Positions 25,990 through 35,576 of a DNA stretch of 64,000 nucleotides are shown here, piece by piece. The stretch is from Saprospiraceae bacterium. GTDB taxonomy: Bacteria; Bacteroidota; Bacteroidia; Chitinophagales; Saprospiraceae. The DNA lies in the NCBI GenBank assembly GCA_022841345.1, contig JALHRR010000016.1:1-64000 (forward strand), given 5' to 3'. The notes under the pieces were generated by a model. That model was not told where the DNA came from, did no database searches, and saw only the letters and a list, made by a program, of their open reading frames with translations. The first letter of the stretch is position 1. Each line of letters starts with the position of its first letter. A program made the position numbers and the translations under genes.

Positions 25990-26291
25990 TTTTTTTGTTT
26001 AAATATACCATAATTCATTTGCCATTCAGGAATTCAAAAATTAAAAACTGAACTGTGGTCCCTGATACATATGACGCGACATATTGCTTGCTAATGATTT
26101 AATGCAATTGATAAGAGCAATCTTTTGTTTTTTAATCATGGATACTTGTTTATTATGAACAATGAACATTAATGATAAATTTATGTATCCTTATGTAAAT
26201 TAGGGAGCTTTTTTGATCGTGATAGTGTTAAAGAATTTGCTTAAATCTTTTGATTCTAATTATTCGCTTTTTGGTATTTAAATGAACAGCA
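25990..26291. other. 300-bp AT-rich spacer
   Basis: Divergent promoter region between the membrane protein gene (minus) and the DUF4160/DUF2442 pair (plus). Nothing else is recognised; no strong TAnnTTTG box or repeat was found. Confidence 0.3.
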
Positions 26292-26539
26292 ATGCCAGAG
26301 ATAAGCAGGTTTTATGGAGTAGTGGTTTATATGTTTTTCCAGGATCATAATCCTCCACATTTTAAAGTTAAATATGGAGAATTTGAAGCAAATATTTTGA
26401 TAAACAATGGTGGGTTCTTGATGGTGATTTGCCATTGAGTAAGTTAAAACTAGTAAGCGCTTGGGCGGAAATACATAAAGACGAGTTGCTTAAAATGTGG
26501 GAATCGAAAGAATTTAATAAAATTAAACCATTGAGATAA
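26292..26539 (+). pseudogene. DUF4160 gene with a one-base frameshift
   Basis: From ATG 26292 the frame reads MPEISRFYGVVVYMFFQ, DHNPPHFKVKYGEFEANIL, the DUF4160 hallmark, then runs to an early stop after INNGGFLMVICH. A shift of one base at about 26414-26417 restores LDGDLPLSKLKLVSAWAEIH and KDELLKMWESKEF to the TAA at 26537-26539. The intact product would be about 82 residues, the family's normal length. The stop overlaps the ATG of the DUF2442 gene (TAATG). DUF4160 and DUF2442 genes are often neighbours. The cause is either a real loss-of-function deletion or a sequencing error. Confidence 0.8.
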
Positions 26540-26841
26540 TGAGAAAAATTGTTGAGGTGAGAACTATTAAACCGTTTATCCTCAGATGTACGTTTGACAA
26601 TGGGGAGCTAAGGGATCTTTTCCTGGAAAAGCATATAGATAAAAATGGCAAATATTCCAGAAAATTATTCAATGAGTTAGTATTTGAAACTGTCTGTGTT
26701 GGTGAAAATGGAGAACTTTTTTGGAAAGATATTGCAGAGATTAAAGAGCTGGATGGATCAATTACTCCTTGTGAGTATGACATTTGCCCCGATTTTGCCT
26801 ATCTAAAATCTGAACCTGTTTTAGAAGAAAAATTCCATTGA
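26539..26841 (+). CDS. DUF2442 protein
   Basis: 100 residues. The family pattern is clear: VRTIKPFILRCTFDNGELRDLFL, then FNELVFETVCVGENGELFWK and the closing PCEYDICPDFAYLKSE. Its start overlaps the stop of the frameshifted DUF4160 gene, so the pair is translationally coupled. The pairing has been suggested to be toxin-antitoxin-like, but no activity is established. Cytoplasmic. Confidence 0.85.
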   Translation: MRKIVEVRTIKPFILRCTFDNGELRDLFLEKHIDKNGKYSRKLFNELVFETVCVGENGELFWKDIAEIKELDGSITPCEYDICPDFAYLKSEPVLEEKFH

Positions 26842-26866
26842 GTAGGTTGCCTGGAAACAATTCTTC

Positions 26867-28906
26867 TCAAAATCTAAAATGTATTCCCACAAAATAATGT
26901 CTGGGCATGCCGGGATAATAATATCTCGGTTCAGTGTTACCGGGAGCGATAGCATTGACTATCAGCATAGAGGCATATCGGGTGTCGGTCACATTATTCA
27001 CACCAAAATACAGATTTAATGACCTCCCACTTTTAAACTGCAGAGGTACACTTAGTTTGAAATTTGTAGTCCAAAATCCATCGTAATTAATTGAATTTGA
27101 ATCGTTCAAATATTGATCACCTGTGTATTGAATATGCGCAAGGATTTCTAAATAAGAAAAGAGCTTCCAAAGTAAAACAGATTGAAATGTCTGATTCGGG
27201 ATGCCTGGTAATACATTGCCGTCAAACACTTTCCCATCGTCAGTGAAATCAACAAATTGATTGAATGAATTTGTGTAAGCCAGATTTGCAGATAAGGTAC
27301 CCGGAAAATCTGAATAAGAAAAAACATCTGATTTAAGGGCTATTTCCAGCCCCTGATGCTGAGATTTGCCTGCATTGATCCCGGTGAAAATATCTTCCGT
27401 AAGTCTTTTAGTTAATAATAAATTTCTCAGTTCAATCCTATAGATCGAAATGTCCAGTTCTAAATTGCTTACAGGCCATTTGTACCTTGTTCCTATTTCA
27501 TATTGCCAGCCCTGTTCTGCCAGAATATCCGGGTTGATATCTCCTGCGGGAAGCAGCGTTTCTTCGGGTGAAGGCATTGAGAAGCCATGACCTGCTGAGG
27601 TGTACAATACCCAATTATCTGTAAGTGAATAATTGATACCAACACGTGGAGAAAACATTAAAGGAAAATTTCGCTCTCCGGACTGATTTCCATTTGCCGA
27701 AAATTGATCCTGCAATTCATATCCGATATGATTCAGTGCAGCCGCCATAGAGATATTCCATCGGGGGCCTGGTCTGTAATACATCATTCCGAAGAGATTG
27801 AGTTGATTTCGATTTTCAAGGTTGTGATTAATCAGGTTGTCATCGATATCCAGCTTCCATTCGTATTGCTCCAGTATCCATTCTGTACCCAGAATTACAT
27901 CCAGCTTATCTGAATTGTAGCTGAGTTTATTCCTCAATCCGGCACTTTTTGATTTGTCATCCAGATTATTAAAAGGGCGATTTTCATAATTGTCATTCCA
28001 TCGTCCGAATACGGTAAGACGGTTACTCCAGTTGGATGAGATGCTGTTTATGAGGCTTATTCCTGCTACGGCTTTTTGATATTGTTTGGCCCCCTTTATA
28101 GCCAGCCAATTAGGTGCCGCAGCAGCGGGATTGGATTCGAAAAGCGTTTTTCCGATCGAACTGGGAATTCCTGCACCCACATCCATCAAAAGCAGTGTAG
28201 CATTGATAGCCCATTTGCGCTCTGTCCACTGGGCACTGTTGAGGATAGTAGTTCTTCGGTAATGATTATTTTCTCTGAATCCATCAGATTGAAGATGATT
28301 GACAGTGCCCCAAACATTGAGTTTTTTATGTTGAATCGTTCCGAAAAAATTAGCTCTTGCAGTATTAAAACTGCCGTATTGCATCACCAGATTACCTTCT
28401 GAACCGGTTACAGATGGCGTGTACATATTAATAGTACCTCCTAACCCAGAACCGTACAAGGCTGAACCCGGACCTTTGATAATTTCAATACGTCCTAATC
28501 CCTGAAGGTCAATTTCTTCCGGAGTGGAGACTCCATCAGCTGTGGTGAGCGGAATGTCATTCAGGTAGGATCTTATCCTGTTCGTATTAAAAGGTGTGCG
28601 GCTTCCCATTCCTCTGATCACTATCCGGTTGGTGGCATAAGTACCGGTCTGCATGCTGACTCCGGGCAGGGTATTGATGGCTGTAGCGAGATTGGTGTTG
28701 TCAGCAAGATTCAATCCTGTACCGGAAAGTGTGGAGATACTGCCGGGTGTTCTGAATTCAGATCCTCTCATTTGATAGGCTCCTATTTGGACGGTATCCA
28801 GGAGGAATAAAGTGTCTTTAAATTCAATTGAATCCTGCGCAGATTGAGCGGATGCCACCTGAATGGCAATAAGGAATAATAAAGATATGTATGTGATTAT
28901 TTTCAA
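26867..28906 (-). CDS. TonB-dependent outer-membrane receptor
   Basis: 679 residues starting at TTG (28906), the only start that gives the signal peptide MKIITYISLLFLIAIQVASA. The plug domain (about 45-160) has TPGSISTLSG, NTLPGVSMQTG and RIEIIKGPGSALYGSGLGG. A 22-strand barrel follows, ending in MPRHYFVGIHFRF with the C-terminal Phe. It lacks an N-terminal carboxypeptidase-like domain, so it is not SusC-like; the length fits siderophore, copper or vitamin receptors. No substrate genes adjoin. Energy would come from the TonB operon at 17-19.7 kb. Confidence 0.93.
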   Translation of the reverse strand: MKIITYISLLFLIAIQVASAQSAQDSIEFKDTLFLLDTVQIGAYQMRGSEFRTPGSISTLSGTGLNLADNTNLATAINTLPGVSMQTGTYATNRIVIRGMGSRTPFNTNRIRSYLNDIPLTTADGVSTPEEIDLQGLGRIEIIKGPGSALYGSGLGGTINMYTPSVTGSEGNLVMQYGSFNTARANFFGTIQHKKLNVWGTVNHLQSDGFRENNHYRRTTILNSAQWTERKWAINATLLLMDVGAGIPSSIGKTLFESNPAAAAPNWLAIKGAKQYQKAVAGISLINSISSNWSNRLTVFGRWNDNYENRPFNNLDDKSKSAGLRNKLSYNSDKLDVILGTEWILEQYEWKLDIDDNLINHNLENRNQLNLFGMMYYRPGPRWNISMAAALNHIGYELQDQFSANGNQSGERNFPLMFSPRVGINYSLTDNWVLYTSAGHGFSMPSPEETLLPAGDINPDILAEQGWQYEIGTRYKWPVSNLELDISIYRIELRNLLLTKRLTEDIFTGINAGKSQHQGLEIALKSDVFSYSDFPGTLSANLAYTNSFNQFVDFTDDGKVFDGNVLPGIPNQTFQSVLLWKLFSYLEILAHIQYTGDQYLNDSNSINYDGFWTTNFKLSVPLQFKSGRSLNLYFGVNNVTDTRYASMLIVNAIAPGNTEPRYYYPGMPRHYFVGIHFRF

Positions 28907-28950
28907 TAGGGCTTTGAATATTGAGATTATTTCTACGTGGATGCAAAGTT

Positions 28951-29146
28951 CGTTTTGTCACAGTTTTTGCATTTTTATTGCAAAAACAGCGCCAAAACAG
29001 TTTTTTTGACTCTTATACCCGGGGTTTTACCCCGGGTTATTTATATGTTACCCCATTCGGGGTAATCATTCTTCAAATCAGCTACTAATGACATAGCAAA
29101 CGGATATTTTAATCCGGGGCTAACCATTGGTAAACCCATTTCAGGT
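28951..29146. repeat. Composite hairpin repeat, copy 2
   Basis: Same frame as at 22598-22712: TTTTGTCAC then GTTTTTGC/GCAAAAAC then AGCGCCAAAACA (about 28955-29000), then ACCCGGGGT-TTT-ACCCCGGGT (about 29019-29039), TTACCCC-ATTC-GGGGTAA (about 29048-29066) and, after about 40 bp, CGGGGCTA...TTGGTAAACCC and TTTCAGG with T's. It is longer than copy 1 by an inserted stretch that itself contains hairpins. It lies upstream of the TonB receptor gene. Confidence 0.7.
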
Positions 29147-29210
29147 TTTTTTAGTGATCCTTTTAAAAATTTTGATTCTCTATCGAACATTAGTTACTTA
29201 AATGTGAGGA

Positions 29211-29350
29211 CATTGCATCAGCGCTGTGAGCAGGGACGAGCCACTGCGAGGCCGTCTCGCCCTCCGGGACAGCTTCGTTTTTACGAGGGGTGAGACCACG
29301 CTGCGATCATAGCGACCCGCCAAAGCGCCCGGGAATGGTCCCTGTCAATG
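29211..29350. repeat. 140-bp GC-rich element with terminal inverted repeats
   Basis: CATTG (29211) and CAATG (29346) with CAGGGAC (29231) and GTCCCTG (29338) form nested terminal inverted repeats. Inside, GTCTCGCCCTC (from about 29254) can pair with GAGGGGTGAGAC (from about 29285). Base composition is far richer in GC than the surroundings. No reading frame. It could be a small non-autonomous mobile element or a structured RNA. Confidence 0.5.
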
Positions 29351-29446
29351 TTATGAGATAGATCTTTTCAGGTATTGGGATCTAGTCTCTACTTTGCTTT
29401 GGTGGGAGATGCCCAAAAAAGTATTTAAAATAATCCCCTGAATTCA

Positions 29447-30871
29447 TTAATCCAGAGGCATGATGCGCAATATTTTCCCCGGATTTTCAATAGCCACATA
29501 AATGTAACCGTCGGTACCCATCACCACATTCCTGACACGACCGATATCTTCCAGTAATTTTTCTCTGTGGGTGACTTTGTAACCATTCATCACTACTCTT
29601 TCCAGGTATTCAAAACTTAAAGAGCCCAATAAAATATTGTTTTTCCATTTTGGATATCGATTGCCGCTCACGAATGTCATTCCACAGGGAGCAATCGAAG
29701 GTTTCCAGTAGAAGAGCGGTTGTTCCAAGCCTTCTTTTTCAGTGAGTTTTGTGAGGACCGTTCCATTGTAATTGATTCCATAAGAGATGACAGGCCACCC
29801 GTAATTGAGTCCGGGCTTGATGAGATTGAGCTCATCTCCCCCTTTTGGTCCGTGCTCTGATTCCCAGATTTCTCCGGTCTCCGGATGCATTGCAGTCCCT
29901 TGTGGATTTCTATGGCCATAGCTGTAAATGGAAGACATTGCACCTTTTGTATTGACAAATGGATTGTCCTTTGGAATTGTTCCATCATCATGTATCCTGT
30001 GAATTTTACCATTGTGATTGCCAAGTTCCTGAGGAAACTCAAAATGCTCTCCGCGGTCACCTACTCCGAAGTATAAATATCCCTCTCTGTCAAATACCAT
30101 TTTGCTCCCATAATGATGATGCGCATCTGATAAAGGTTTAGCTTCAAATATCACTTGCTGGTCTGTCAATTGATTTCCTTTCAATTTGGCCCGCATGATA
30201 GCTGTGTTGCTATCACCACTTTTTTCCTTCGATGGTGAAGAATAAGAAATATAAATCCATCCATTTTCTTCGTAATTGGGATGCAAACACAAGTCCAGAA
30301 GACCACCCTGACCTCTTGCCAGGATGGAGGGAAGCCCTTCAATCGGAGCAGAGAGCTTGCCATTTGAGTATCTGTGCAGTGTTCCTGCTCTTTCAGAAAT
30401 AAGCATATCACCGCCGGGCAGGAAGACTAAGCCCCATGGAACTTTTAGTCCTGATACTACCGTATCCACTACAAATTTGAACTCTTCTGAATTTACTACA
30501 GGATTTTCTGCGTCTGCCTTTTTCAGCTTTGATTTGTCTTTAGGAATTCCTTTTTGGACAAAATCAGCTAATGATTTGATCTCTTCATCGCTAAAAGTTT
30601 TCTCGAATGCCGGCATTCCTTCAGCAGCCATACCATATGTGATACTTTTAATAATCGCATCCTGACTATTATCACGCATCCATTCTTTATCTGCAAATTT
30701 TTCCAGATTTCGTCCATGACAACCTGCGCAATAAAGTGCGTAATTGGCAGCGGCAGGATGTTGGGAAACTATATCGGGTAATTCTGTTGTTTCCTGTGGA
30801 GGAGAACAAGGACTAAGTCCAAAAACAAAAAAAATAAAAGTGCTGCAGGAAAAGATAATCCAGGTTTTCAT
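29447..30871 (-). CDS. PQQ-type sugar dehydrogenase with N-terminal cytochrome c domain
   Basis: 474 residues from MKTWIIFSCSTFIFF; 20 extra in-frame residues upstream lack signal character. After the export signal there is a c-type cytochrome domain: CAGCH at 48-52 and a likely axial Met in GMAAEGMPAFEKTF. From about 145 follows the soluble glucose/aldose dehydrogenase propeller: GLKVPWGLVFLPGGDMLISE, LCLHPNYEENGWIYISY, HHYGSKMVF, SYGHRNPQG, WESEHGPKGGDELN, GLNYGWPVISYG. The fused haem would pass electrons from sugar oxidation to the respiratory chain in the periplasm. Single gene. Confidence 0.9.
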   Translation of the reverse strand: MKTWIIFSCSTFIFFVFGLSPCSPPQETTELPDIVSQHPAAANYALYCAGCHGRNLEKFADKEWMRDNSQDAIIKSITYGMAAEGMPAFEKTFSDEEIKSLADFVQKGIPKDKSKLKKADAENPVVNSEEFKFVVDTVVSGLKVPWGLVFLPGGDMLISERAGTLHRYSNGKLSAPIEGLPSILARGQGGLLDLCLHPNYEENGWIYISYSSPSKEKSGDSNTAIMRAKLKGNQLTDQQVIFEAKPLSDAHHHYGSKMVFDREGYLYFGVGDRGEHFEFPQELGNHNGKIHRIHDDGTIPKDNPFVNTKGAMSSIYSYGHRNPQGTAMHPETGEIWESEHGPKGGDELNLIKPGLNYGWPVISYGINYNGTVLTKLTEKEGLEQPLFYWKPSIAPCGMTFVSGNRYPKWKNNILLGSLSFEYLERVVMNGYKVTHREKLLEDIGRVRNVVMGTDGYIYVAIENPGKILRIMPLD

Positions 30872-31247
30872 AAAGGTCGTTTTGTGAGGTACGAAGCGAG
30901 TGTTGCTTATTTCTTTCGAAGGTACTAACAAAAGAATAAAAAGCTGGTTTATTGGAGCTGAAGAAAGTGCTCAGATGTCTGATCTTTTTAGCAAGGCAGA
31001 AATGACCCATATCCACCTTAACATGAAATGCCCCGGATGCCGGTTATTATTGCAATCAAATTAGTTAAGAATTGTTTATGCTGACGATTATCATGAAACT
31101 ATTAAGGTGCGGTAATGTTATCGCATATGCTTTAATAAGTGTGGTATGTTTTATAAATGAACTAAGCTCCATCAGAGGTGTGGGGGGATCAAAACATATT
31201 AAAACTGCACCCTGACCTGAATAAATTTGTGGATTCTTAATACTATC
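30872..31247. other. Divergent promoter region
   Basis: 376 bp between the dehydrogenase (minus) and the pyruvate kinase-like gene (plus). The only clear signal is the TAAATTTG box at 31222-31229. No gene or repeat seen. Confidence 0.4.
31222..31229 (+). promoter_or_regulatory. -7 element of the pyruvate kinase-like gene
   Basis: TAAATTTG matches TAnnTTTG exactly and ends 18 bp before the ATG at 31248. It excludes the in-frame start at 31227, which lies inside the element. Confidence 0.55.
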
Positions 31248-32705
31248 ATGGATAACCTTACACTTCTTCAACACGATTTGCAGGTACTCGAAAAGAAAAT
31301 AATCAGTGCGAGTTCAAATCGCAAAGAGCTTATTTCTACACTGCATGTTTTACAACAAAAAAGTGCAACAAATTTAATCCAGTATCTTGCTCTGAGAAAT
31401 GAGGATATTCGCTTATTACAGGATAATTTGCATCAGGCTGGTTTGTCAAGTCTGGCTAGTTCAGAGAGTCATATTTTGAAACAAATTCAATCTGTACGGG
31501 AAAGGCTGGGCGCCACACTAAAACCTGCGGAAATATCACATTTCGATTTTTATAGTGCGCAAAATGAATTAAATAGAATCACGTCTGATCTGTTTGGATC
31601 TAAAAGAGATGCATCTGTTCCGCATATCATGGTGACTCTCGATACTTCCTTTCTGGATAATATCCAATTGATAGGTCAACTGGTTGAAGCGGGTATGAAT
31701 GTAGCACGTATTAATTGTGCGCATGGTGATGAAAAAAATTGGTTAGAATTGATTGAGGCCGTTCATGACGCTGCAGACAAGAGCGGAAGTACCTGCAAAA
31801 TATACATGGATATAGCGGGACCAAAAATGCGCGTGGATCTGCCAGGGAAAGGAAAAGACTCAGGTAAACTGAAAGTGACTTTAGGGCTGGAAGTATTATT
31901 GGTTGAAGCAGGAGAGGAGGTGAAGCACAATCAAAAAGCGGTTGCCTGTTATGAGATTGGAGTTTTTAAAAACTTAAAAGAAGGGGAAAGAATTATTATA
32001 GATGATGGAAAAATCGAAGGGATTGTAATCAGGAAAGATGAAAGTTACTTTTTAAAGATTACGCGGATTTCATCGAAAAAACCATATATAAAAAAGGACA
32101 AAGGATTAAATTTACCTGACACCCACATTGATTTGCCGGCACTCACCAAAACTGATGTAAGGACCATTCCATTTATTGCCCGATATGCTGATCTCGTAGG
32201 CTGCAGTTTTTTGCGAAACCCTTTTGATCTTACACTAATTAGAAAAGAATTTAACACATACAATTGCAAGCCAAAGCTAATTTTAAAAATTGAAACACCT
32301 GATGCAGTGCTCAATCTTCCCTCTTTGTTGCTTGAAGCGATGAAAGAAGAATCATATGGTGTGATGATAGCCAGAGGAGACCTTGCAGTTGAAATAGGTT
32401 TTGACAGACTCAGTGAAATACAAGATGAGATATTATGGATTTGTGAAGCTGCCCGGGCTCCTGTTATCTGGGCGACACAAGTTCTCGAATCCTTTAATAA
32501 ATCTGGTATTGCCACCCGAAGTGAAGTTACTGATGCTGCCCATGCAGCCAAAGCTGAATGTGTAATGCTTAATAAGGGGGATAACATTGTAGATACCATT
32601 AAACTTTTAATGAAAATTCTCAACAAGAGCGGCGGTCATCGCCATAAAAAACGGTATAGCATGCGTCCTTTGAATATTGCTACACATTTCTTTAATCAAT
32701 CTTAA
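31248..32705 (+). CDS. Divergent pyruvate kinase-like protein
   Basis: 485 residues. The first ~120 form a helical, probably coiled-coil extension (LLQHDLQVLEKKI, IRLLQDNLHQAGL, ILKQIQSVRERLG) not present in ordinary pyruvate kinases. The barrel follows: VARINCAHGD (usual NFSHG), DIAGPKMRVD (usual TKGPEIR), a beta-domain insert (about 200-290), LILKIETPDAV with the metal Glu, MIARGDLAVEIG, and WATQVLESFNKS. The protein stops soon after DAAHAAKAECVMLNKG, so the allosteric C-terminal domain is absent. The active-site frame is kept but altered at several points; either a non-allosteric kinase or a relative with another substrate. Confidence 0.8.
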   Translation: MDNLTLLQHDLQVLEKKIISASSNRKELISTLHVLQQKSATNLIQYLALRNEDIRLLQDNLHQAGLSSLASSESHILKQIQSVRERLGATLKPAEISHFDFYSAQNELNRITSDLFGSKRDASVPHIMVTLDTSFLDNIQLIGQLVEAGMNVARINCAHGDEKNWLELIEAVHDAADKSGSTCKIYMDIAGPKMRVDLPGKGKDSGKLKVTLGLEVLLVEAGEEVKHNQKAVACYEIGVFKNLKEGERIIIDDGKIEGIVIRKDESYFLKITRISSKKPYIKKDKGLNLPDTHIDLPALTKTDVRTIPFIARYADLVGCSFLRNPFDLTLIRKEFNTYNCKPKLILKIETPDAVLNLPSLLLEAMKEESYGVMIARGDLAVEIGFDRLSEIQDEILWICEAARAPVIWATQVLESFNKSGIATRSEVTDAAHAAKAECVMLNKGDNIVDTIKLLMKILNKSGGHRHKKRYSMRPLNIATHFFNQS

Positions 32706-32867
32706 ACAAATCAGGGTTTGGATAACCTGTGCTGTTTAATTTCAGGAGTTCCAGTGAGCTTTGGTGTTAAAAATCTACCATATCCCCTGCAGGAAATTAA
32801 ATAAAGTGGATAACATGTACACTTTGGATGTAGTAAAATCGGAAATAACAACACTTAAACAGATATG

Positions 32868-33425
32868 TCAAATCTTTCTATAGCTCAGCAATAGGGAACC
32901 GCTTTTTTCAAATACTCTTGTGCCGGTTAGTTCAAGGCGAAGCGTGTTTTGTATATTTTGAAAAATGGATGTTCCCTGACCCATTGCAAGCGGATCAAGA
33001 AGGAATTCGTACGCATCTATGAGACCGGCATCTGTGAGTGTTGTAATGAGTGTGCCACTACCGAGGATGGTAATATTTTTTCCGGGGCTATTTTTCAATT
33101 GAGAGATTTGGCTGATAATATCTCCGCTGATGATATTAGAATTTTGCCAGTCTGCAGCATTCAGAGAATTTGAGACCACCAATTTTTGTGCGGCATTCAT
33201 TCTCTCTGCTACAATTGGAAACATTGAATAAGCAGCATCACCTGGCCAGAATGAATACATCATCTCATACGTCACTCTTCCAAAAAGCAAAATATTCCCG
33301 GATTTCAGCTGATCGATAGAATACTGGTTGCCTTCCTCTCCGTGAATATGCCAGCTGATATCTTCATTGTTTCCTTTATAAAAGCCATTGATAGTGACAA
33401 AATTGAAGGCGGAAATGGTTCTCAT
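32868..33425 (-). CDS. Dihydrofolate reductase-family (RibD C-terminal-like) protein
   Basis: 185 residues. Opening TISAFNFVTINGFYKG, NILLFGRVTYEMM, the nucleotide loop ILGSGTLITTL and the ending of the RibD_C fold (ELTGTRVFEKSGSLLLSYR) are recognised. Such stand-alone proteins are NADPH-dependent reductases of unknown substrate; they are not the housekeeping DHFR. Single gene, cytoplasmic. Confidence 0.88.
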   Translation of the reverse strand: MRTISAFNFVTINGFYKGNNEDISWHIHGEEGNQYSIDQLKSGNILLFGRVTYEMMYSFWPGDAAYSMFPIVAERMNAAQKLVVSNSLNAADWQNSNIISGDIISQISQLKNSPGKNITILGSGTLITTLTDAGLIDAYEFLLDPLAMGQGTSIFQNIQNTLRLELTGTRVFEKSGSLLLSYRKI

Positions 33426-33552
33426 TTAAGTAAAAATTACAATTGAATAAAAAGTAGTAATTGCCAGATTCGGAATAGGAATGAGCAATTTAAAATCTTT
33501 ATTCTAAAGTGTCATGAAAGAGTTGGATAAATATTTATACAAAGGAAGTTGA

Positions 33553-35370
33553 CTATTTTTTTATGATTTTATTGACCTGAATCTGGTCAATTCTAAGCAA
33601 GTAAATGCCGGCGGGTAGAGTAGAAGTATCCATATTAATTTCAGATTCAGATATTGTATGAATAACAGTATTTCCCAGCAGATCAAGAATTTCGATTATA
33701 TGATTTGTATTTTCCGGAAAAGTAATATTCAAATTTTCAGCAACGGGATTAGGAAAAATTTTTACCTGAATCTTTTCCTGCGAGAGAACAGATTTTACAT
33801 TTGAGTACTTCAAAAAACCGTCAGTATCCTGCAGTATTAACCGGTAATAAGTCCTTCCGGGAAAAGGTGTCATATCAAGTGTACTATAGTTTTTTATGCC
33901 TGAGGGTACTCCTGCTGAAGGTAAAGTTTCAAGTACCTGCCAACTGATGCCATTTAAGCTTTTCTGCAGCGTGTATGTTTCTAAGTTAATTTCAGTCGCA
34001 GTTGACCAGGAAATTTTGACTGTATTCTCCATTGCTAAAGCTTCAAAGCTTAATAGCTCTGCACTAAGAGGAGCCTGATTCTCATAGGGGCCCATATCGA
34101 CAGTGCCGGCATTTATTCTACTTTCCCCGGTAATATCCTCAGCGTGTACTCCGGTATTTGATCCGGAATTAACACTGGGTGAAGCATTTTCCATTCTTAA
34201 TCCATCGTCCGGAGTCAACCAGCAAAGATCATCACCGGGTGCATTGGTGATATTAAGGAATAACGGGTCTCCATCTATATTTCCTATAGTGGAGCCGGAC
34301 AAAACATGCATACCATTCTGTCCTGTAAGACTAATATTTGAGTACGTTGCAAGTACTTGTGCATTTGCATTTCCTCTCACATAAAACTGAGGTCCTGTTC
34401 CGGTTGCTGTATTATTTCTGACAATACAATTTTGCAGTGTCACCGTGCAGGAACCCGAAGCACTTCCATTGAAATCATTTTGATTATCAGCTATAAATGC
34501 TCCTCCATATCCATTCAAAGCAGTATTATTTGTAAATATGCAATTGATCAAAAAAGGATGGCAATTTCCTCCTGCATTTCCTCCCCATGCATACATTGCA
34601 CCCACATTGGTTGCGGAGGTATTGCTATCAAAAATACAATTATAAAGGGTTGGGCTTGCAGTGCCGCCTACACCGTAGCTATCCATTCCACCTGCCTCTA
34701 TGTAGGCATGGTTTTGATAAAAAATGCAGTTAATATAGGTGGGTTGAGCATTTCCTCCATCATAGCCATTATTAAAAGCTCCGGCACCCCAGGATGCCCG
34801 GTTATTTGTAAAATAACAATTGCGGACGACAGGATGACAAAACCCTGTAAAGCCGAATCCATGATTATATAAGCCACCACCCAATCCGTTGCCGGCACTT
34901 GTAGGGGTTCGGTCATCATTGCCATCCCGAATTTCAAAACCATCCAGAATAGCAGTATTATTTAATTCATTATTCCATACGACTGTATAGGAATTATCAG
35001 CTATTCCGGCTGATCCAATTTCACCACTTAAGACACTGCATGGACCACAAATGAATTGACGTTCTTCCAGCGTGGTTTCTGTCCCCAGAAATCCACCGAT
35101 AACGCTTATGTTATTTCGCATGGAAAATGAAATGGATCTGTTGTTGTCATTGGTCGGAAAATATGTTCCGCAAGCCACCCACACTTCATCACCAGGAGCA
35201 GCTGTGTTTATGATAAATTGTAATGCAGTTCCCTGAGCGGCATTGCCCCAACTAGTTCCATCAAAAGATCCGGCTCCGGTTACCGTAACATATCTGGTAG
35301 CCGCAAAACCTGATTTCTGGAAACAGAATATTAATACTGATAGAATAAAAAATTGTACAATTGATTTCAT
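33553..35370 (-). CDS. Secreted right-handed beta-helix protein with T9SS sorting domain
   Basis: 605 residues from MKSIVQFFILSVLIFCF (30 in-frame residues upstream are discarded). A signal peptide ends at FAA. The body (about 25-470) is a parallel beta-helix with many short turns (GLGGGLYNHGFGF, NRASWGAGAFNNGYDGG, NCIFDSNTSATNVGAMYAWGG), as in pectate-lyase/polymorphic-outer-membrane folds. After a fibronectin-like region comes the type A T9SS domain at about 535-605 (VKIFPNPVAENLNITFPENT, ILDLLGNTV, LPAGIYLLRI). It would be exported by T9SS and anchored or released at the surface, perhaps an adhesin or polysaccharide-acting protein. No catalytic site recognised. Confidence 0.88.
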   Translation of the reverse strand: MKSIVQFFILSVLIFCFQKSGFAATRYVTVTGAGSFDGTSWGNAAQGTALQFIINTAAPGDEVWVACGTYFPTNDNNRSISFSMRNNISVIGGFLGTETTLEERQFICGPCSVLSGEIGSAGIADNSYTVVWNNELNNTAILDGFEIRDGNDDRTPTSAGNGLGGGLYNHGFGFTGFCHPVVRNCYFTNNRASWGAGAFNNGYDGGNAQPTYINCIFYQNHAYIEAGGMDSYGVGGTASPTLYNCIFDSNTSATNVGAMYAWGGNAGGNCHPFLINCIFTNNTALNGYGGAFIADNQNDFNGSASGSCTVTLQNCIVRNNTATGTGPQFYVRGNANAQVLATYSNISLTGQNGMHVLSGSTIGNIDGDPLFLNITNAPGDDLCWLTPDDGLRMENASPSVNSGSNTGVHAEDITGESRINAGTVDMGPYENQAPLSAELLSFEALAMENTVKISWSTATEINLETYTLQKSLNGISWQVLETLPSAGVPSGIKNYSTLDMTPFPGRTYYRLILQDTDGFLKYSNVKSVLSQEKIQVKIFPNPVAENLNITFPENTNHIIEILDLLGNTVIHTISESEINMDTSTLPAGIYLLRIDQIQVNKIIKK

Positions 35371-35576
35371 ATCAATTTGTGGCTTGGTGAAGAAATTGGA
35401 AAAAGGTTGCTTCAGTGAAAAGTAAAAATCCTGCCGGATAACGTAGTAAAAATAATGCAATTAAGGAATATCAGTCAGGCAAAATGTGTGAACGATGTAT
35501 TTGAATGTACAATAATGATATTTGAATTGATGATTAGCTTTAAAGTTATTTCTTACACTAATGTAGAAAGGTATAA

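Noticed and set aside
31065-31274. 69-residue minus-strand reading frame in the divergent promoter region
   Set aside because: It overlaps the pyruvate kinase-like start and shows no coding features.
34357-34872. 171-residue plus-strand reading frame inside the beta-helix gene
   Set aside because: Antisense shadow of a repetitive coding region; Ile/Cys/Ser-rich nonsense composition.
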